From Bacteroidota bacterium (lineage in GTDB: Bacteria > Bacteroidota > Ignavibacteria > SZUA-365), in NCBI GenBank assembly GCA_014860565.1, contig JACZJN010000197.1:25204-89203 (forward strand): a stretch of 64,000 nt of DNA, in the 5' to 3' direction. The notes under the pieces were generated by a model. It searched no databases. It had not been told where the DNA came from and saw only the letters and a list, made by a program, of their open reading frames with translations. Every line of letters begins with the position of its first letter. Position 1 is the stretch's first letter. Shown here piece by piece: positions 26,849 to 36,790 of the stretch. Both the position numbers and the translations under genes were made by a program.

Positions 26849-27891
26849 AAACCGCTTCGGATCGGATTCGCGCGCTGATGAGCGCACATCCCGTGGTCGA
26901 CACCCATTCCGATTATGCGATAGAACTGTACCGGCGGGAGCAGGACGGGGTGTCTGACGCGCTCGCGAGCGAACATCTTCCAGCCCTGCGGGAGGGCATG
27001 GTGAGCATGGAAGTGCTGACCGTGGCCGGCGATTTCGATATCGACACGCTGAAACTCTGGGATCAGCGCCTGACGCGGGGCGTCATCGATGCCACCCGGC
27101 GGCAGATCACCGCGCATGCTGATTTCCACATCGTGCGCAGCGCCGAGGACGTGGCCCATGCCGCGAAACGCGAGGGCACGCACTTCATGCTCGCGCTCGA
27201 GGGCATCCGCGGCGTCGAAGACCTTGCCGCCCTGCGGATGCTGCATGCATTCGACGTGCGGGCCGTGATCCTGACGCATAACGAGCGGAATCTCGCGGCC
27301 GACGGCTGCGGCGAACCGCAGCCGGGAGGCCTCAGTAAATTCGGCCGCGCCGTCGCGCGGGAACTCGAACAGCTGCGGATGATATTCGATCTTGCGCATC
27401 TCTCGGATCCTTCGTTCTGGGACGCCCTCGATCACTACACGCTGCCGCCGGTGGTCTCGCACAGCAACGCCCGCGCACTTTGCGACCATCGCAGGAATCT
27501 GACCGACGAACAAATACGCGAGATCGGACGGCGCGGCGGCGTCATAGGATTGAACTTCCTCGCCATGTTCATCGATGCGGATCGCGGCAGCGCGACGACC
27601 GACCGGCTGGCCGACCATGCCGTGCACATCTCCGCACTGGCAGGCGCGCAGTCGCTGGCACTCGGCCCCGATTACGCGGATTATTACATGGACGCCATGC
27701 TGCGCTGGCTGCAGCGCGACCAACTCCCCGCGGATCTGATGACCTTCGTCCACGGCGCCGAGACCGTGCGTACGCTCCCTGTCTTCATCCAGGCCCTGGC
27801 CGACCGCGGGTTCAGCGACGACGAACTCATCGGCATTCTCGGCGGCAATGCCCTGCGCATCTATTCCACGGTTCTTTCTCACAACAATTGA
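26845..27891 (+). CDS. M19 family membrane dipeptidase (renal-dipeptidase-like)
   Basis: The gene starts at the ATG at 26845, which overlaps the preceding stop as ATGA and has GGAG some 11 bases upstream. The 348-residue product has the peptidase M19 metal ligands: HxD at 21-23 (VVDTHSDY), the bridging Glu in LALEGIRG, histidines in LAHLS and VSHSNAR, and the Asp in LGPDYAD. These zinc enzymes hydrolyse dipeptides, favour a D-residue at the C-terminal position, and in mammals also open carbapenems. No signal peptide is visible. The frame extends upstream, but only as a shadow of the lyase gene. Confidence 0.92.
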   Translation: MKTASDRIRALMSAHPVVDTHSDYAIELYRREQDGVSDALASEHLPALREGMVSMEVLTVAGDFDIDTLKLWDQRLTRGVIDATRRQITAHADFHIVRSAEDVAHAAKREGTHFMLALEGIRGVEDLAALRMLHAFDVRAVILTHNERNLAADGCGEPQPGGLSKFGRAVARELEQLRMIFDLAHLSDPSFWDALDHYTLPPVVSHSNARALCDHRRNLTDEQIREIGRRGGVIGLNFLAMFIDADRGSATTDRLADHAVHISALAGAQSLALGPDYADYYMDAMLRWLQRDQLPADLMTFVHGAETVRTLPVFIQALADRGFSDDELIGILGGNALRIYSTVLSHNN

Positions 27892-27896
27892 CTGCC

Positions 27897-28676
27897 ATGC
27901 CTGCGCTGCCCCTCCTGCTGTTGACCGCATTGATGCTTCCCCTTCATGGCGGAGGCGATCCCGAACGCCATTTCCGCGAAGCGGGCGTGAAGGGTTCCTT
28001 TCTTCTCTGCGAACTCGATGGCGACAGCTGTCTGCGCATCAATCCGGAGCGCTGCGCACAGCGCTTCATTCCCGCCTCCACGTTCAAGATTCTCAACTCG
28101 ATGATCGCACTCGAGTACGGCGCGGTGAACGGACTCGACGATACGCTTCGATGGGACGGCACCCGGTACAGCATCGAATCCTGGAATCAGCATCAGTGCA
28201 TGCGCGATGCATTCCAGCGTTCCTGCGTCTGGTTTTATCAGGAGCTTGCACGGCGCATCGGCGAAAAGCGCATGAAAGCTGCCGTTACGGCCGTCGGCTA
28301 CGGGAATACGGATATCGGCGGAGGTATAGACCGCTTCTGGCTTGACGGCGCCCTGCGTGTATCTTCGGAGGAACAGCTCTCTTTTTTGAGGCGTCTGTGG
28401 AAGGAAGATCTGCCGTTTTCCGTGGATGTGCAGCGTACGGTGAAGGAATTGATGGTGCTCGAGCGCACGGACGCCTACACACTGCGTGGGAAAACCGGCA
28501 CGGCGATGCGCAGCGACGACATCGTCGGCTGGCTGGTCGGGTTTCTCGATCGTGGGGATCACGTGTACGTGTATGTCCTCAACCTTGAATTGCCTGACAC
28601 GGACGACTTATCCGGGTTCCTGAAAATACGGTACGATCTGCTTCGCACTCTCCTGCACGATCAGGGCCTGATATAG
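27897..28676 (+). CDS. Class D (OXA-type) serine beta-lactamase
   Basis: The 259-residue protein begins with a short signal peptide (MPALPLLLLTALMLPLHGGG) and carries every class D motif. The nucleophile and carbamylated lysine are Ser61 and Lys64 in STFK. SCV spans 109-111, YGN 135-137 and KTG 199-201, and Trp96 precedes the SxV block. It should be periplasmic and hydrolyse beta-lactams, though some relatives act on wall peptides or as sensors. It starts 5 bases after the dipeptidase stop, so it belongs to the same operon. Base composition does not differ from the neighbours, and no mobile element is near, so it looks resident. Confidence 0.92.
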   Translation: MPALPLLLLTALMLPLHGGGDPERHFREAGVKGSFLLCELDGDSCLRINPERCAQRFIPASTFKILNSMIALEYGAVNGLDDTLRWDGTRYSIESWNQHQCMRDAFQRSCVWFYQELARRIGEKRMKAAVTAVGYGNTDIGGGIDRFWLDGALRVSSEEQLSFLRRLWKEDLPFSVDVQRTVKELMVLERTDAYTLRGKTGTAMRSDDIVGWLVGFLDRGDHVYVYVLNLELPDTDDLSGFLKIRYDLLRTLLHDQGLI

Positions 28677-28799
28677 CCCTCCGGCTTCCGGCGGATGCAG
28701 CGCATCTGCGAAATGAGTTAGCCGCGGGCGGAACCCTCGACGCCCCTTTCCCTGTTTTGCTGACATGTCCTTTTGCAATGCACTCTTCCGGAGCATAGA

Positions 28800-29189
28800 A
28801 TGGTTTCACTTTCCCTCGGTCTCGGTGTTCTCCTCAGTCTTCTGGGCGTCGTCGGCTTCGCAGCCTCCGGCGCCGAAAGCATTACCGCTCTTATTCCCAC
28901 GTTCTTCGGCATTCCCATCCTCATTCTCGGGTTTCTTGCCCGCAAGGAGCATCTGCGCAAGCACATGATGCACGCGATCGCGGCTCTGGCGCTGCTCGGC
29001 TTCGCCGGATCGGCCCGCGGGCTCGCGTCCCTGATCGATATGCTCGGCGGACACGAGGTCACGCGTCCCCTTGCCACCATCATGCAGAGCATCATGGCGC
29101 TGCTCACCCTCGGCTTTGTCATTCTTGCAGTGAAATCCTTCATCGACGCGCGCCGCCAGCGCAGCGTGCCAGCCGGGCCGGGACAATAA
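28800..29189 (+). CDS. Small membrane protein, four predicted helices
   Basis: From 28800 the product has 129 residues. GGAG at 28790-28793 lies six bases before the ATG, which favours this start over the frame opening at 28773. Four hydrophobic stretches (about 3-20, 25-45, 58-75 and 92-112) separated by short charged loops suggest an inner-membrane protein. I recognise no family. It lies about 120 bases after the beta-lactamase on the same strand and is followed after 5 bases by the DUF309 gene. Confidence 0.7.
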   Translation: MVSLSLGLGVLLSLLGVVGFAASGAESITALIPTFFGIPILILGFLARKEHLRKHMMHAIAALALLGFAGSARGLASLIDMLGGHEVTRPLATIMQSIMALLTLGFVILAVKSFIDARRQRSVPAGPGQ

Positions 29190-29194
29190 CGGCG

Positions 29195-29605
29195 ATGCCT
29201 CCGCGCAAACGCGAGGTCGAAGAACTGCGCTCGCTGAAGGAGCCGACACTCGATAGCCATCAGCGAGAGAATTTCCTCAAGGGCGTTGCCCTTTTCAATC
29301 AGGGGAAGTACTGGCACGCACATGAAGCGTGGGAGGCCGCCTGGCTTCCGATGGGTGATGGCCCGGAAGACGACGGTGAAATTTTCTTCCGGGCGTTGAT
29401 ACAGCTTGCCTCAGGTCTGCATTTAAAGAAATGCGGGCGCTATCACGGCGCACGGAATCATTTCTCCAAGGCGGGAAGCAAATTCGCGGTGATGCCTGGA
29501 GTGTTTCTCGGCCTTGATACGGTGGCGCTGCGCATATTCTCCGCGCATCAGCTCTCCCATTTTGACCAGAATTTTACCTGCCTGCTTCGGCTGCGGGGAG
29601 AGTGA
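29195..29605 (+). CDS. DUF309 family protein
   Basis: The 136-residue protein has the DUF309 signature HAHEAWEAAWLP (about residues 32-43) and the downstream FFRALIQLASGLHLKK block. The helical family has no firmly assigned function; structures show a metal-binding-like HxxWE motif. Its start lies 5 bases past the previous stop. The last 32 bases overlap the end of the convergent kinase gene. Confidence 0.85.
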   Translation: MPPRKREVEELRSLKEPTLDSHQRENFLKGVALFNQGKYWHAHEAWEAAWLPMGDGPEDDGEIFFRALIQLASGLHLKKCGRYHGARNHFSKAGSKFAVMPGVFLGLDTVALRIFSAHQLSHFDQNFTCLLRLRGE

Positions 29606-32264
29606 AACTGAAGGTGCTCCCCCGTCCCTCTTCCGAAACGACATCCACCTCGCCACCCGTTTTCTCAATGATGCGCTTGACAATGGAGAGTCCCAGCCCG
29701 TGACCCTCGATTTTCGCCTGGGCAAGACGAGTAAAGGGCTGAAAAAGTTCGCCAAGCCGGTGGGCCGGAATTCCTGGACCATTGTCAGCGACCGAATACC
29801 GCAGCATACCGTCAGGAAGTTTTTCGGCGGTGATGGAAACGTGGCAGCCTTTGCCACCGTACTTGACGGCATTTCCGATATAATTGACCCACACTTCCTC
29901 GATCCAGGGGGCATACCCTCGCGGTACGAACCATTCGTCCGGCAGAATGATCGTACTCCGATTGTCGTTGATCTGCTTCTGCAATCGTCGAAGGGCGTCG
30001 CTGACGATCTGCTGCATTTCGATACGGTTGAAGTCGACATCCTCCTCGCGCACACTCGCGAGAAGCAGCAGGGAATTGATGATGGCGATCATCTTGCGGC
30101 CGTTGAACAGAATGCTGCTCATGTAATCTGTTAATTCCTCGACAGAGAATTCGCCGCCTTCGAATTGCACCATGTCGGCATAGCCGAGAATAAGGCTCAA
30201 CGGATTTTTCAGATCGTGCGCGACACTGTGTGTAAACGTGTCGAGTTCCTCATTTCGCTCGCGCAGCTCCGCATTCTGTTCTCCAAGCAGCCGGTTTTTC
30301 TCCTCGACGTCCTGCTCGGCAAGCTTGATTTCGGTGATATCGCGGGTGACCGAGCCCGTAAGTGTGCCGAAAGATGAATTTACGCGGAAGCTGACCATTT
30401 CGATGAATCGCCGTTCACCGTCCGGCTGCTGTATCCATTGTTGAAACAACCGATGCAGCCAATCGGGATTACCGGTTTCGAGATATTCCTGGGTCTCCTT
30501 CTTGATCTCATCGAGCCTCGCAGCATCCTGGCGAGATTTCTCCGGCAGCATACGGAATTGCACGTCCCAGTAAAACAGCGACAGCGCTTCCGGCTTCGTG
30601 ATGCCCGTAATACGCTCCATGGAAGGATTCCACTCGATGATCCGTCCGCTGTTGTCCATGAGTACGATGCCGTCGGTCGAGTTCTCGATGATGCCGCGGA
30701 ATTTTTCCTCTTCACGCCGCAGGGTGTCCTGCCCGCGAATTTCATCGGTCACATCCCGGGCGAAGACCACGACCATGGTAGGAGCACCGTTTCCATCGAG
30801 TACAGGCGTTCCACGCACACGAATGTGACGATCCTGGAATTCCGTGGTGTATTCAATCACCTCGCATGCGTGACAAAGCCGGAGCAGTCGTTCGCGCCGC
30901 TCCTCCGGAAAATCCGCAGGGAAATAATCGGTGAGATTCGCCCCAGCCATTTCATCAGGCGTTTTGCCGAAAAAGTCGGCTATTGTCGCACCCACCGTGA
31001 GCACTGTCCCGTCCGTGGCCAGAAGCAGAGCGTAATCCTGCGTCGAATTGATGAGCGCATCGAGTGTGTGTTTGGCCAACCGCTCCGACTCCCGGGCGGC
31101 TTTTTCCGCGGAAATATCCTTCACCGCGCCGAGGATGCCGACGAGCCGTCCCGTCTGTTTGTCAAACGTGGGATGGATATTGTCGCGCAGCCAGCGGATG
31201 GATCCGTCTTTACGATGGATTCGGTATTGGAACACGCTCGGTCCCTTCTCGCAGTCCCGGAGGAATTCATCCGGTTTCGGCAGTTCCTTGGCAACTAAGA
31301 CTCTCAACCAGGCATCGGGCAAGCCGATTATTTCACCTGGTGCATATCCAGTGATTCGCTCGAAGGCACCTTCAACCCACCGGGTGACGATGTGGCCGTC
31401 ATCATCGATGCTGGCGGAATAGGCATAGTCCGAGGTCATTTCCGAGAGGATGCGGAATCGCTGCTCGCTTTCGAGTATACCATCGTTGGCATTGCGCCGA
31501 TCGGTGACGTCATTGCCCACGAGCATGCAGCCCATGACCTCGTTTGCGTTCCCGCGGATAATGGTGGAATTCCACGAGATGACGCGGTGCTCGCCCGAGG
31601 CGGTGCGGATATCGGTTTCGAAGTCACGAATCCCCCGCTCATTCTGAAGGAGGATCTCATATTGTTCGATCATCTCTCGCCTTTTTTCCGCGTCCGGATA
31701 GAGATATTCCCATCGATTCCGGCTGGCGAGGATGGATTCAGGTCCGTATCCCGATATTTTTTCCGCTCCCTTGTTCCAGAGAATCACATTTCCCTGGCGG
31801 TCGAGTGCCTCGACCCACACATTTGCTTCCCTGAGCAGGTTCTCATAAAATTCTTTCTGCGTGCGCAGATCGTGCTCGTGCCGCTTGCGTTCGATCGCAT
31901 AGAGCAGCGCTTTTCCGAGTACGGAAGGACTGATCTCATCGATGCGGAGATAATCCTGCGCTCCTTTTTTCACTGCCTCCAGCGTGACGTCATGGCTGGT
32001 GGAATTCGTGATGAGGATGAGAGGAAGCGAGGAGGCGTGACTGCGCATGGCGACATACGTGTCGAGACCCCGGCTGTCGGAAAGAGTGAGATTGAGCAGG
32101 ACGGCGTCGAAACGGGCATTGAGCGACTGCTGCAGTGCGTCAGCGAGACGCCTGACATGAGTGACCGAGCAGGAAACAGAGCTTTGCCGCAATGCTTCCT
32201 GAATCAGTTCCGCATCCGCGATGCGTTCTTCTACAAGAAGAACCTGATACGACATACCTTCCAT
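29574..32264 (-). CDS. PAS histidine kinase with N-terminal degenerate receiver
   Basis: The 896-residue protein has an N-terminal CheY-like domain in which the phospho-acceptor position is Asn58 (LLNLTLSDS) and the usual lysine is replaced (YLRID), so it is probably a pseudo-receiver. Four or five PAS modules follow, starting near residues 135, 265, 395 and 520. The kinase core has the phospho-His at 683 (VAHDLKNPLSLILGY), the N box YIGNAVKY and glycine boxes DNGPGIP and HGLGLSIV. No membrane segment is seen. An ATG three codons later (32255) is an alternative start. A TATTAT hexamer lies about 35 bases upstream on the minus strand. Confidence 0.92.
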   Translation of the reverse strand: MEGMSYQVLLVEERIADAELIQEALRQSSVSCSVTHVRRLADALQQSLNARFDAVLLNLTLSDSRGLDTYVAMRSHASSLPLILITNSTSHDVTLEAVKKGAQDYLRIDEISPSVLGKALLYAIERKRHEHDLRTQKEFYENLLREANVWVEALDRQGNVILWNKGAEKISGYGPESILASRNRWEYLYPDAEKRREMIEQYEILLQNERGIRDFETDIRTASGEHRVISWNSTIIRGNANEVMGCMLVGNDVTDRRNANDGILESEQRFRILSEMTSDYAYSASIDDDGHIVTRWVEGAFERITGYAPGEIIGLPDAWLRVLVAKELPKPDEFLRDCEKGPSVFQYRIHRKDGSIRWLRDNIHPTFDKQTGRLVGILGAVKDISAEKAARESERLAKHTLDALINSTQDYALLLATDGTVLTVGATIADFFGKTPDEMAGANLTDYFPADFPEERRERLLRLCHACEVIEYTTEFQDRHIRVRGTPVLDGNGAPTMVVVFARDVTDEIRGQDTLRREEEKFRGIIENSTDGIVLMDNSGRIIEWNPSMERITGITKPEALSLFYWDVQFRMLPEKSRQDAARLDEIKKETQEYLETGNPDWLHRLFQQWIQQPDGERRFIEMVSFRVNSSFGTLTGSVTRDITEIKLAEQDVEEKNRLLGEQNAELRERNEELDTFTHSVAHDLKNPLSLILGYADMVQFEGGEFSVEELTDYMSSILFNGRKMIAIINSLLLLASVREEDVDFNRIEMQQIVSDALRRLQKQINDNRSTIILPDEWFVPRGYAPWIEEVWVNYIGNAVKYGGKGCHVSITAEKLPDGMLRYSVADNGPGIPAHRLGELFQPFTRLAQAKIEGHGLGLSIVKRIIEKTGGEVDVVSEEGRGSTFSFTLPAAEAGR

Positions 32265-32363
32265 CTATAGCAGGTGGGAAAGGTGGTTTCGTAAGGTGGC
32301 ATAATACTGGAAAGCCACGATAAAAAAAACGAAGTGCTCCGCAACGAAGCAAGGAAAGCGACG

Positions 32364-33920
32364 CTATCGCGATTCGACCCGGTACGCCGGGTTAAGCGGA
32401 CGTCGATCGTCATACATTCGTTTCAGAGAATTGAAGGCCGTCTGACTGCCGCGCACGGCGCAGTCGCGATAGCGCCGCGCGGCTTCGCCGATGTCGGCGG
32501 TGCGTCCGGTACCCCGCTCATAGGTCGACGCCAGGGCGACCTGCGCGAGCAGCGACCCCTGCTTCGCTCCCGCTTCGAGCAACGAGAGAGCGGAGGCCAG
32601 TTCCATCGTAGCATTTTGCCCAAACACCCTCGCGGCCGCGAGCCGTAGCCGCGCTTCGTCCATTGGCAGTGATGCGGCCTGAGTCCACAGGGCAGTCGCC
32701 TTCTTCGTGTCCGCCGTCACCCAGCGTCCCGTCGCATAACAGATTCCAAGCTGCACGAGCGCGGGGGCATACTGCTGCACTGCCGCGCGTTTGAGCAGAC
32801 CCAGCGCCTGCGCATCGGAGAGGCGCGTATCGATATCCATGGCCTTGAGGGATGCCCAGACATATTGCGCCTGGGCATCGCCGCCCCATGCACGATCCGG
32901 CAGCTGCGCGGGAAGGCCGGAATTCCGCAGCAATTCGATCAGGAGGGCCGGCGCACGCGCGGATTCGAGATAGATTGCCGTGACAAACAGTGACGCGGCG
33001 GTCATGCGGTTTCGCGTGACATGTATTCCTTCGTCATATAATCTTCCCAGCAATGCGAGCGCTTCCGGATTTCCCCACTCCGCCATGCGCGTGAGCTGCA
33101 GCCATGCGGCGGTATCGACATGCTCCTCAAGCAGCGTTCCGAGCGATAACGAATCGCCGGCCGTGAAATCTCGCGATGCCAGCAATTCATCGAAGAGCAG
33201 AGGAGTCGCAAGTGCTTTCGGCTGCGCCTCGCGGCTGAAGTCGAGCAGCACCGGCGTCCAGGCAACGAGCGATTGCGCGTCGCTGCTTTCTTCCCCGTCC
33301 GGTTTCGGCGACGCAGGTTCAACGCGTGCCGAGTCGGCGGAGAGGTGGACATATCCCCTGCGCTGAATTTCCTGTTTCGCACGGAGCGCTGGCTCATACC
33401 CTGCCTGGGCGGCTTTGTCCACCCACACCCACGCGCTGTCCCAGTTCCGCGGCACGACGAGGTTGTCGGTATAGAAAATCCCGGTCACATGCTGTGCCTC
33501 AACCATGCCTTTCTCCGCCGCGGCGCGAAACAGGCGATATGCCTTGAAGGGATTCCACACGGTACCCCGGCCGTTGTTGAGCAGCATCGCGTAATTGTAC
33601 ATGGCGGGCGGAAGCTCCTGCAGCGCCGCTTTCTCAATCCAGTACGCGCTTTTCACGGTATCGGCCGCCACCCCGTTTCCGGTCAGCAGTCGTACGCCGA
33701 GTTCGTGCTGCGCCAGAGGATCGCCGTTGGCGGCGTCGCGTTCGAGCAGGAAAATGTTGATCTGTTTGCGCAGCCCGTCATTCCGCGCATCCTTGTTGCT
33801 GCTCTCGGGCCGATAGCCGCGAAATACCGGTGAATTTGGATAGCCCTGTGCGTGTACCATTGAAGTGCAGAAAATCGTGGATACAACAATCAGGCTATAT
33901 GCGAGGCGTTTTGAAGTCAT
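32364..33920 (-). CDS. Exported Sel1-repeat protein
   Basis: The 518-residue protein has a signal peptide (cleaved near SMVHAQ) followed by Sel1-like repeats. The N-terminal set covers about 60-195 (for example DPLAQHELGVRLLTGNGV and EAQHVTGIFYTDN) and a second set covers about 260-510 (for example NPEALALLGRLYDEGIHV). The repeats are helical pairs used for protein contacts. It may be a periplasmic or outer-membrane scaffold; no enzyme domain is visible. It ends about 100 bases before the start of the kinase gene in the same orientation. Confidence 0.85.
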   Translation of the reverse strand: MTSKRLAYSLIVVSTIFCTSMVHAQGYPNSPVFRGYRPESSNKDARNDGLRKQINIFLLERDAANGDPLAQHELGVRLLTGNGVAADTVKSAYWIEKAALQELPPAMYNYAMLLNNGRGTVWNPFKAYRLFRAAAEKGMVEAQHVTGIFYTDNLVVPRNWDSAWVWVDKAAQAGYEPALRAKQEIQRRGYVHLSADSARVEPASPKPDGEESSDAQSLVAWTPVLLDFSREAQPKALATPLLFDELLASRDFTAGDSLSLGTLLEEHVDTAAWLQLTRMAEWGNPEALALLGRLYDEGIHVTRNRMTAASLFVTAIYLESARAPALLIELLRNSGLPAQLPDRAWGGDAQAQYVWASLKAMDIDTRLSDAQALGLLKRAAVQQYAPALVQLGICYATGRWVTADTKKATALWTQAASLPMDEARLRLAAARVFGQNATMELASALSLLEAGAKQGSLLAQVALASTYERGTGRTADIGEAARRYRDCAVRGSQTAFNSLKRMYDDRRPLNPAYRVESR

Positions 33921-34071
33921 TTATGCATTCTATGCTGCCGAATGATCAGAAACAATGGATTTCCGCAGTTGCGTGAAACCCAACCCCATGCGCGCATTCC
34001 TCGCGAACCATTGCCTTTGCTACCAGGATGAACTAGATTCAAGACATGTATCTCCAACATCGGACACAACT

Positions 34072-36789
34072 ATGAAAATCAGACGTACGCTCGGCATCGT
34101 CTTTTCGGTCCTTATCGCATTGATGATCCTGCTCGGGCTTGTATCCTCTTTCGTCACCGACATGTGGTGGTTCGACAGCGTGGGCTACATCGAGGTATTC
34201 TGGAAAAGCTACAGCGCCCAGTACATGCTCTGGATCGCGGGTTTTTTGATTTTCCTCATCGCGATGAATCTCAATCTGAGCATCGCACTCCGCTCCGAAT
34301 CCAATCTGACGGTCGATCCCCGGCTGCAGAAATTCGTTGAAGGTTTCCAGAAGGCCATCCGCTGGCTCGCCTATGGCGCTTCGCTCTTCCTCGGCGTCAT
34401 CATGGCCGGCATGCTCAGCAGCAACTGGATGGAAATGCTGGTATATGGCAGCAGCGAAAGCTTTCATCTGGCGGATCCGATTTTCGGCAATGACGTTTCG
34501 TTCTATCTCTTTCAACTTCCCTTCATCACCACCATTCAGTCGTGGCTTATCGGCCTCGTGGTGCTGACGATCATCGGGACGGTGGCCGTGTACGTCGTGC
34601 GCCAGGGCGTCAGTTTCGCCGTGGGACGCATTTCCATTTCCGCCATGGCGCGCAAACATCTCGCCATCCTTCTCGGCATACTGTTTCTTCTCATCGCATC
34701 GAGCTACTGGCTCGGCCGCTATGATATCCTCTCCTCCGGACGCTCTTCGAGCTTTTTCGGTGCGGGATTCAGCGACGTTAATGCGCAGCTCCCCGCGGCC
34801 TGGATCATGACCTTCGTCTCACTTGTGGGCGGCGCCGCGATCGTGTACGCTCTCTTTTCCCGCAGCTTCAAGCTGCTCGCGAAAGTCGGCGTCGGCTACA
34901 TCGTGATCGCGATACTCGCCGGTTCGGTCTATCCGGCTCTCGTCCAGAAATTCATCGTCAATCCGAACGAACAGAGCAAGGAACTGCCGTTCATCGAAAA
35001 CAACGTGAAGTTCACGCGCGAGGCCTACGACCTCAATCGCATCGAGGAAAAGCCGATCGATCCGCAGTACACGCTGAACTCCGACGATATCATCGCCGAC
35101 AGCTCCACCGTGCGCAACATCATGCTGTGGGACTACCGTCCGCTGGCCAGCACGCTCGATCAGCTGCAGGTCATCCGCCTCTATTACACATTCCCCGACG
35201 TGGACATCGACCGCTATCGCCTGCCCGACGGCAGCTTCCGCCAGGTGATGCTCAGCGCGCGCGAACTCGACCAGAACAAGCTGCCCGCCAACGCGCAGAC
35301 CTGGGTCAACACCAATCTCGTCTACACGCACGGCTACGGACTCGGGATGAGTCCGGTGAACGTCGTAACGGAAGAGGGACTCCCCGAATTCTTCATCAAG
35401 GACATTCCCCCGATCTCGGAACACGGGTTGACCGTCGACCGTCCGGAGATCTACTATGGCGAGGAGACGAACAAACACGTCATTGTGAAAGGCAATATCG
35501 AGGAATTCGACTATCCGCTCGGCGATGTGAACCAGATGACGAAGTATCTCGAGACTTCGGGCGTTTCGACCGGATCGATGCTCCGCCGCTTGATTTTCGC
35601 GATGCATTTCAGCGATCTGAACATGCTGATTTCCGGATACATCGCTCCGGAAAGCAGGGTGCTCTACTATCGCAACATCCACGAACGTGTCCGCAAAATT
35701 GCGCCGTTCCTTACCTTCGACGGGGACCCGTACCTGGTCGTCGCGGACGGGCGGTTGTACTGGATTTACGACGCCTATACCACCAGCCGCAATTTCCCGT
35801 ATTCGAAACCGACCGCGGATTTCAATTACATACGCAACTCGGTGAAAATCGTGATCGACGCCTATAACGGTGACACGAAATTCTATCTGTTCAATGCGGA
35901 CATGGACCCCTTCATCCGCGTCTACAAAAGCGTCTTCCCGGACCTCTTCCTCGACCAGAGCGAATTGCCGGAAAATCTCCGCGCGCATATCCGCTATCCG
36001 CAGGATCTCTTCGATATTCAGTCCGAAGTCTACTCGACCTATCACATGGATGACCCACAGGTCTTTTATAACAAGGAAGATCTTTGGAACATCGCCAACG
36101 AGAAGCTGCAGGATCAGGTGGTGCAAATGGAAAGCTATTACGCCATCATGCGCCTCCCGGGCGAACCGCATGAGGAATTCATCCAGATGATTCCCTACAC
36201 GCCGAACAAGCGCGACAACATGATCGCATGGCTGTGCGCGCGCAGCGACGGCGATAATTACGGGAAAATGCTGGTGTACAAGTTCCCGAAGAAAGAGCAG
36301 GTGTACGGTCCGATGCAGGTCGCGGCGCGCATGGACCAGGATCCCGTGATTTCGCAGCAGCTCACGCTGTGGAACCAGCAGGGATCGAGTGTCTACCGCG
36401 GTAATCTGCTCGTGATTCCCATCCGCGAAGAAGTTATCTACGTGCAGCCGATTTACCTGCAGGCGACCTCGGGCAAGCTCCCCGAACTCAAGCGCGTGAT
36501 CGTCGCATACCACAATCGTCTCGCGATGGAAACCACGCTCGAACAGAGTCTCCGGCAGGTGTTCCGCGGGAGCGTCCCGGCCGAGGCCGATGGAACCGTG
36601 CCGACCGTGGTGCAGTCCCAGGACGCGCAACGTTCGACCAAGGGCGTCCGTGAACTCTCACGTTCCGCGATGAAATACTTTAACGACGCCATCAGCGCGC
36701 AGCGCAGCGGTGACTGGGCGCGATACGGCGAGGAGATCGAACTTCTGAAGAAGGAACTCGAAGCCCTCGTCAAGGAAGCAGGAAAATAG
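34072..36789 (+). CDS. UPF0182 family large membrane protein
   Basis: From 34072 (MKIRRTLGIVFSVLIALM) the protein has 905 residues. About seven N-terminal membrane helices occupy the first 310 residues, including the family's typical MWWFDSVGY and DISFYLFQLP-like blocks (here NDVSFYLFQLP). A large C-terminal soluble domain follows, with the conserved IMLWDYRPL and FFIKDIPP stretches and an acidic C-terminus. The UPF0182/COG1615 family is widespread and its function is unknown. The frame extends upstream to 33955 without a better start. It ends one base before the convergent sulfurtransferase gene. Confidence 0.9.
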   Translation: MKIRRTLGIVFSVLIALMILLGLVSSFVTDMWWFDSVGYIEVFWKSYSAQYMLWIAGFLIFLIAMNLNLSIALRSESNLTVDPRLQKFVEGFQKAIRWLAYGASLFLGVIMAGMLSSNWMEMLVYGSSESFHLADPIFGNDVSFYLFQLPFITTIQSWLIGLVVLTIIGTVAVYVVRQGVSFAVGRISISAMARKHLAILLGILFLLIASSYWLGRYDILSSGRSSSFFGAGFSDVNAQLPAAWIMTFVSLVGGAAIVYALFSRSFKLLAKVGVGYIVIAILAGSVYPALVQKFIVNPNEQSKELPFIENNVKFTREAYDLNRIEEKPIDPQYTLNSDDIIADSSTVRNIMLWDYRPLASTLDQLQVIRLYYTFPDVDIDRYRLPDGSFRQVMLSARELDQNKLPANAQTWVNTNLVYTHGYGLGMSPVNVVTEEGLPEFFIKDIPPISEHGLTVDRPEIYYGEETNKHVIVKGNIEEFDYPLGDVNQMTKYLETSGVSTGSMLRRLIFAMHFSDLNMLISGYIAPESRVLYYRNIHERVRKIAPFLTFDGDPYLVVADGRLYWIYDAYTTSRNFPYSKPTADFNYIRNSVKIVIDAYNGDTKFYLFNADMDPFIRVYKSVFPDLFLDQSELPENLRAHIRYPQDLFDIQSEVYSTYHMDDPQVFYNKEDLWNIANEKLQDQVVQMESYYAIMRLPGEPHEEFIQMIPYTPNKRDNMIAWLCARSDGDNYGKMLVYKFPKKEQVYGPMQVAARMDQDPVISQQLTLWNQQGSSVYRGNLLVIPIREEVIYVQPIYLQATSGKLPELKRVIVAYHNRLAMETTLEQSLRQVFRGSVPAEADGTVPTVVQSQDAQRSTKGVRELSRSAMKYFNDAISAQRSGDWARYGEEIELLKKELEALVKEAGK

Positions 36790-36790
36790 A

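Noticed and set aside
34819-36630. 603-codon antisense frame opposite the UPF0182 gene
   Set aside because: It mirrors the codon usage of the real gene, has no ribosome binding site or family resemblance, and the UPF0182 protein is conserved.
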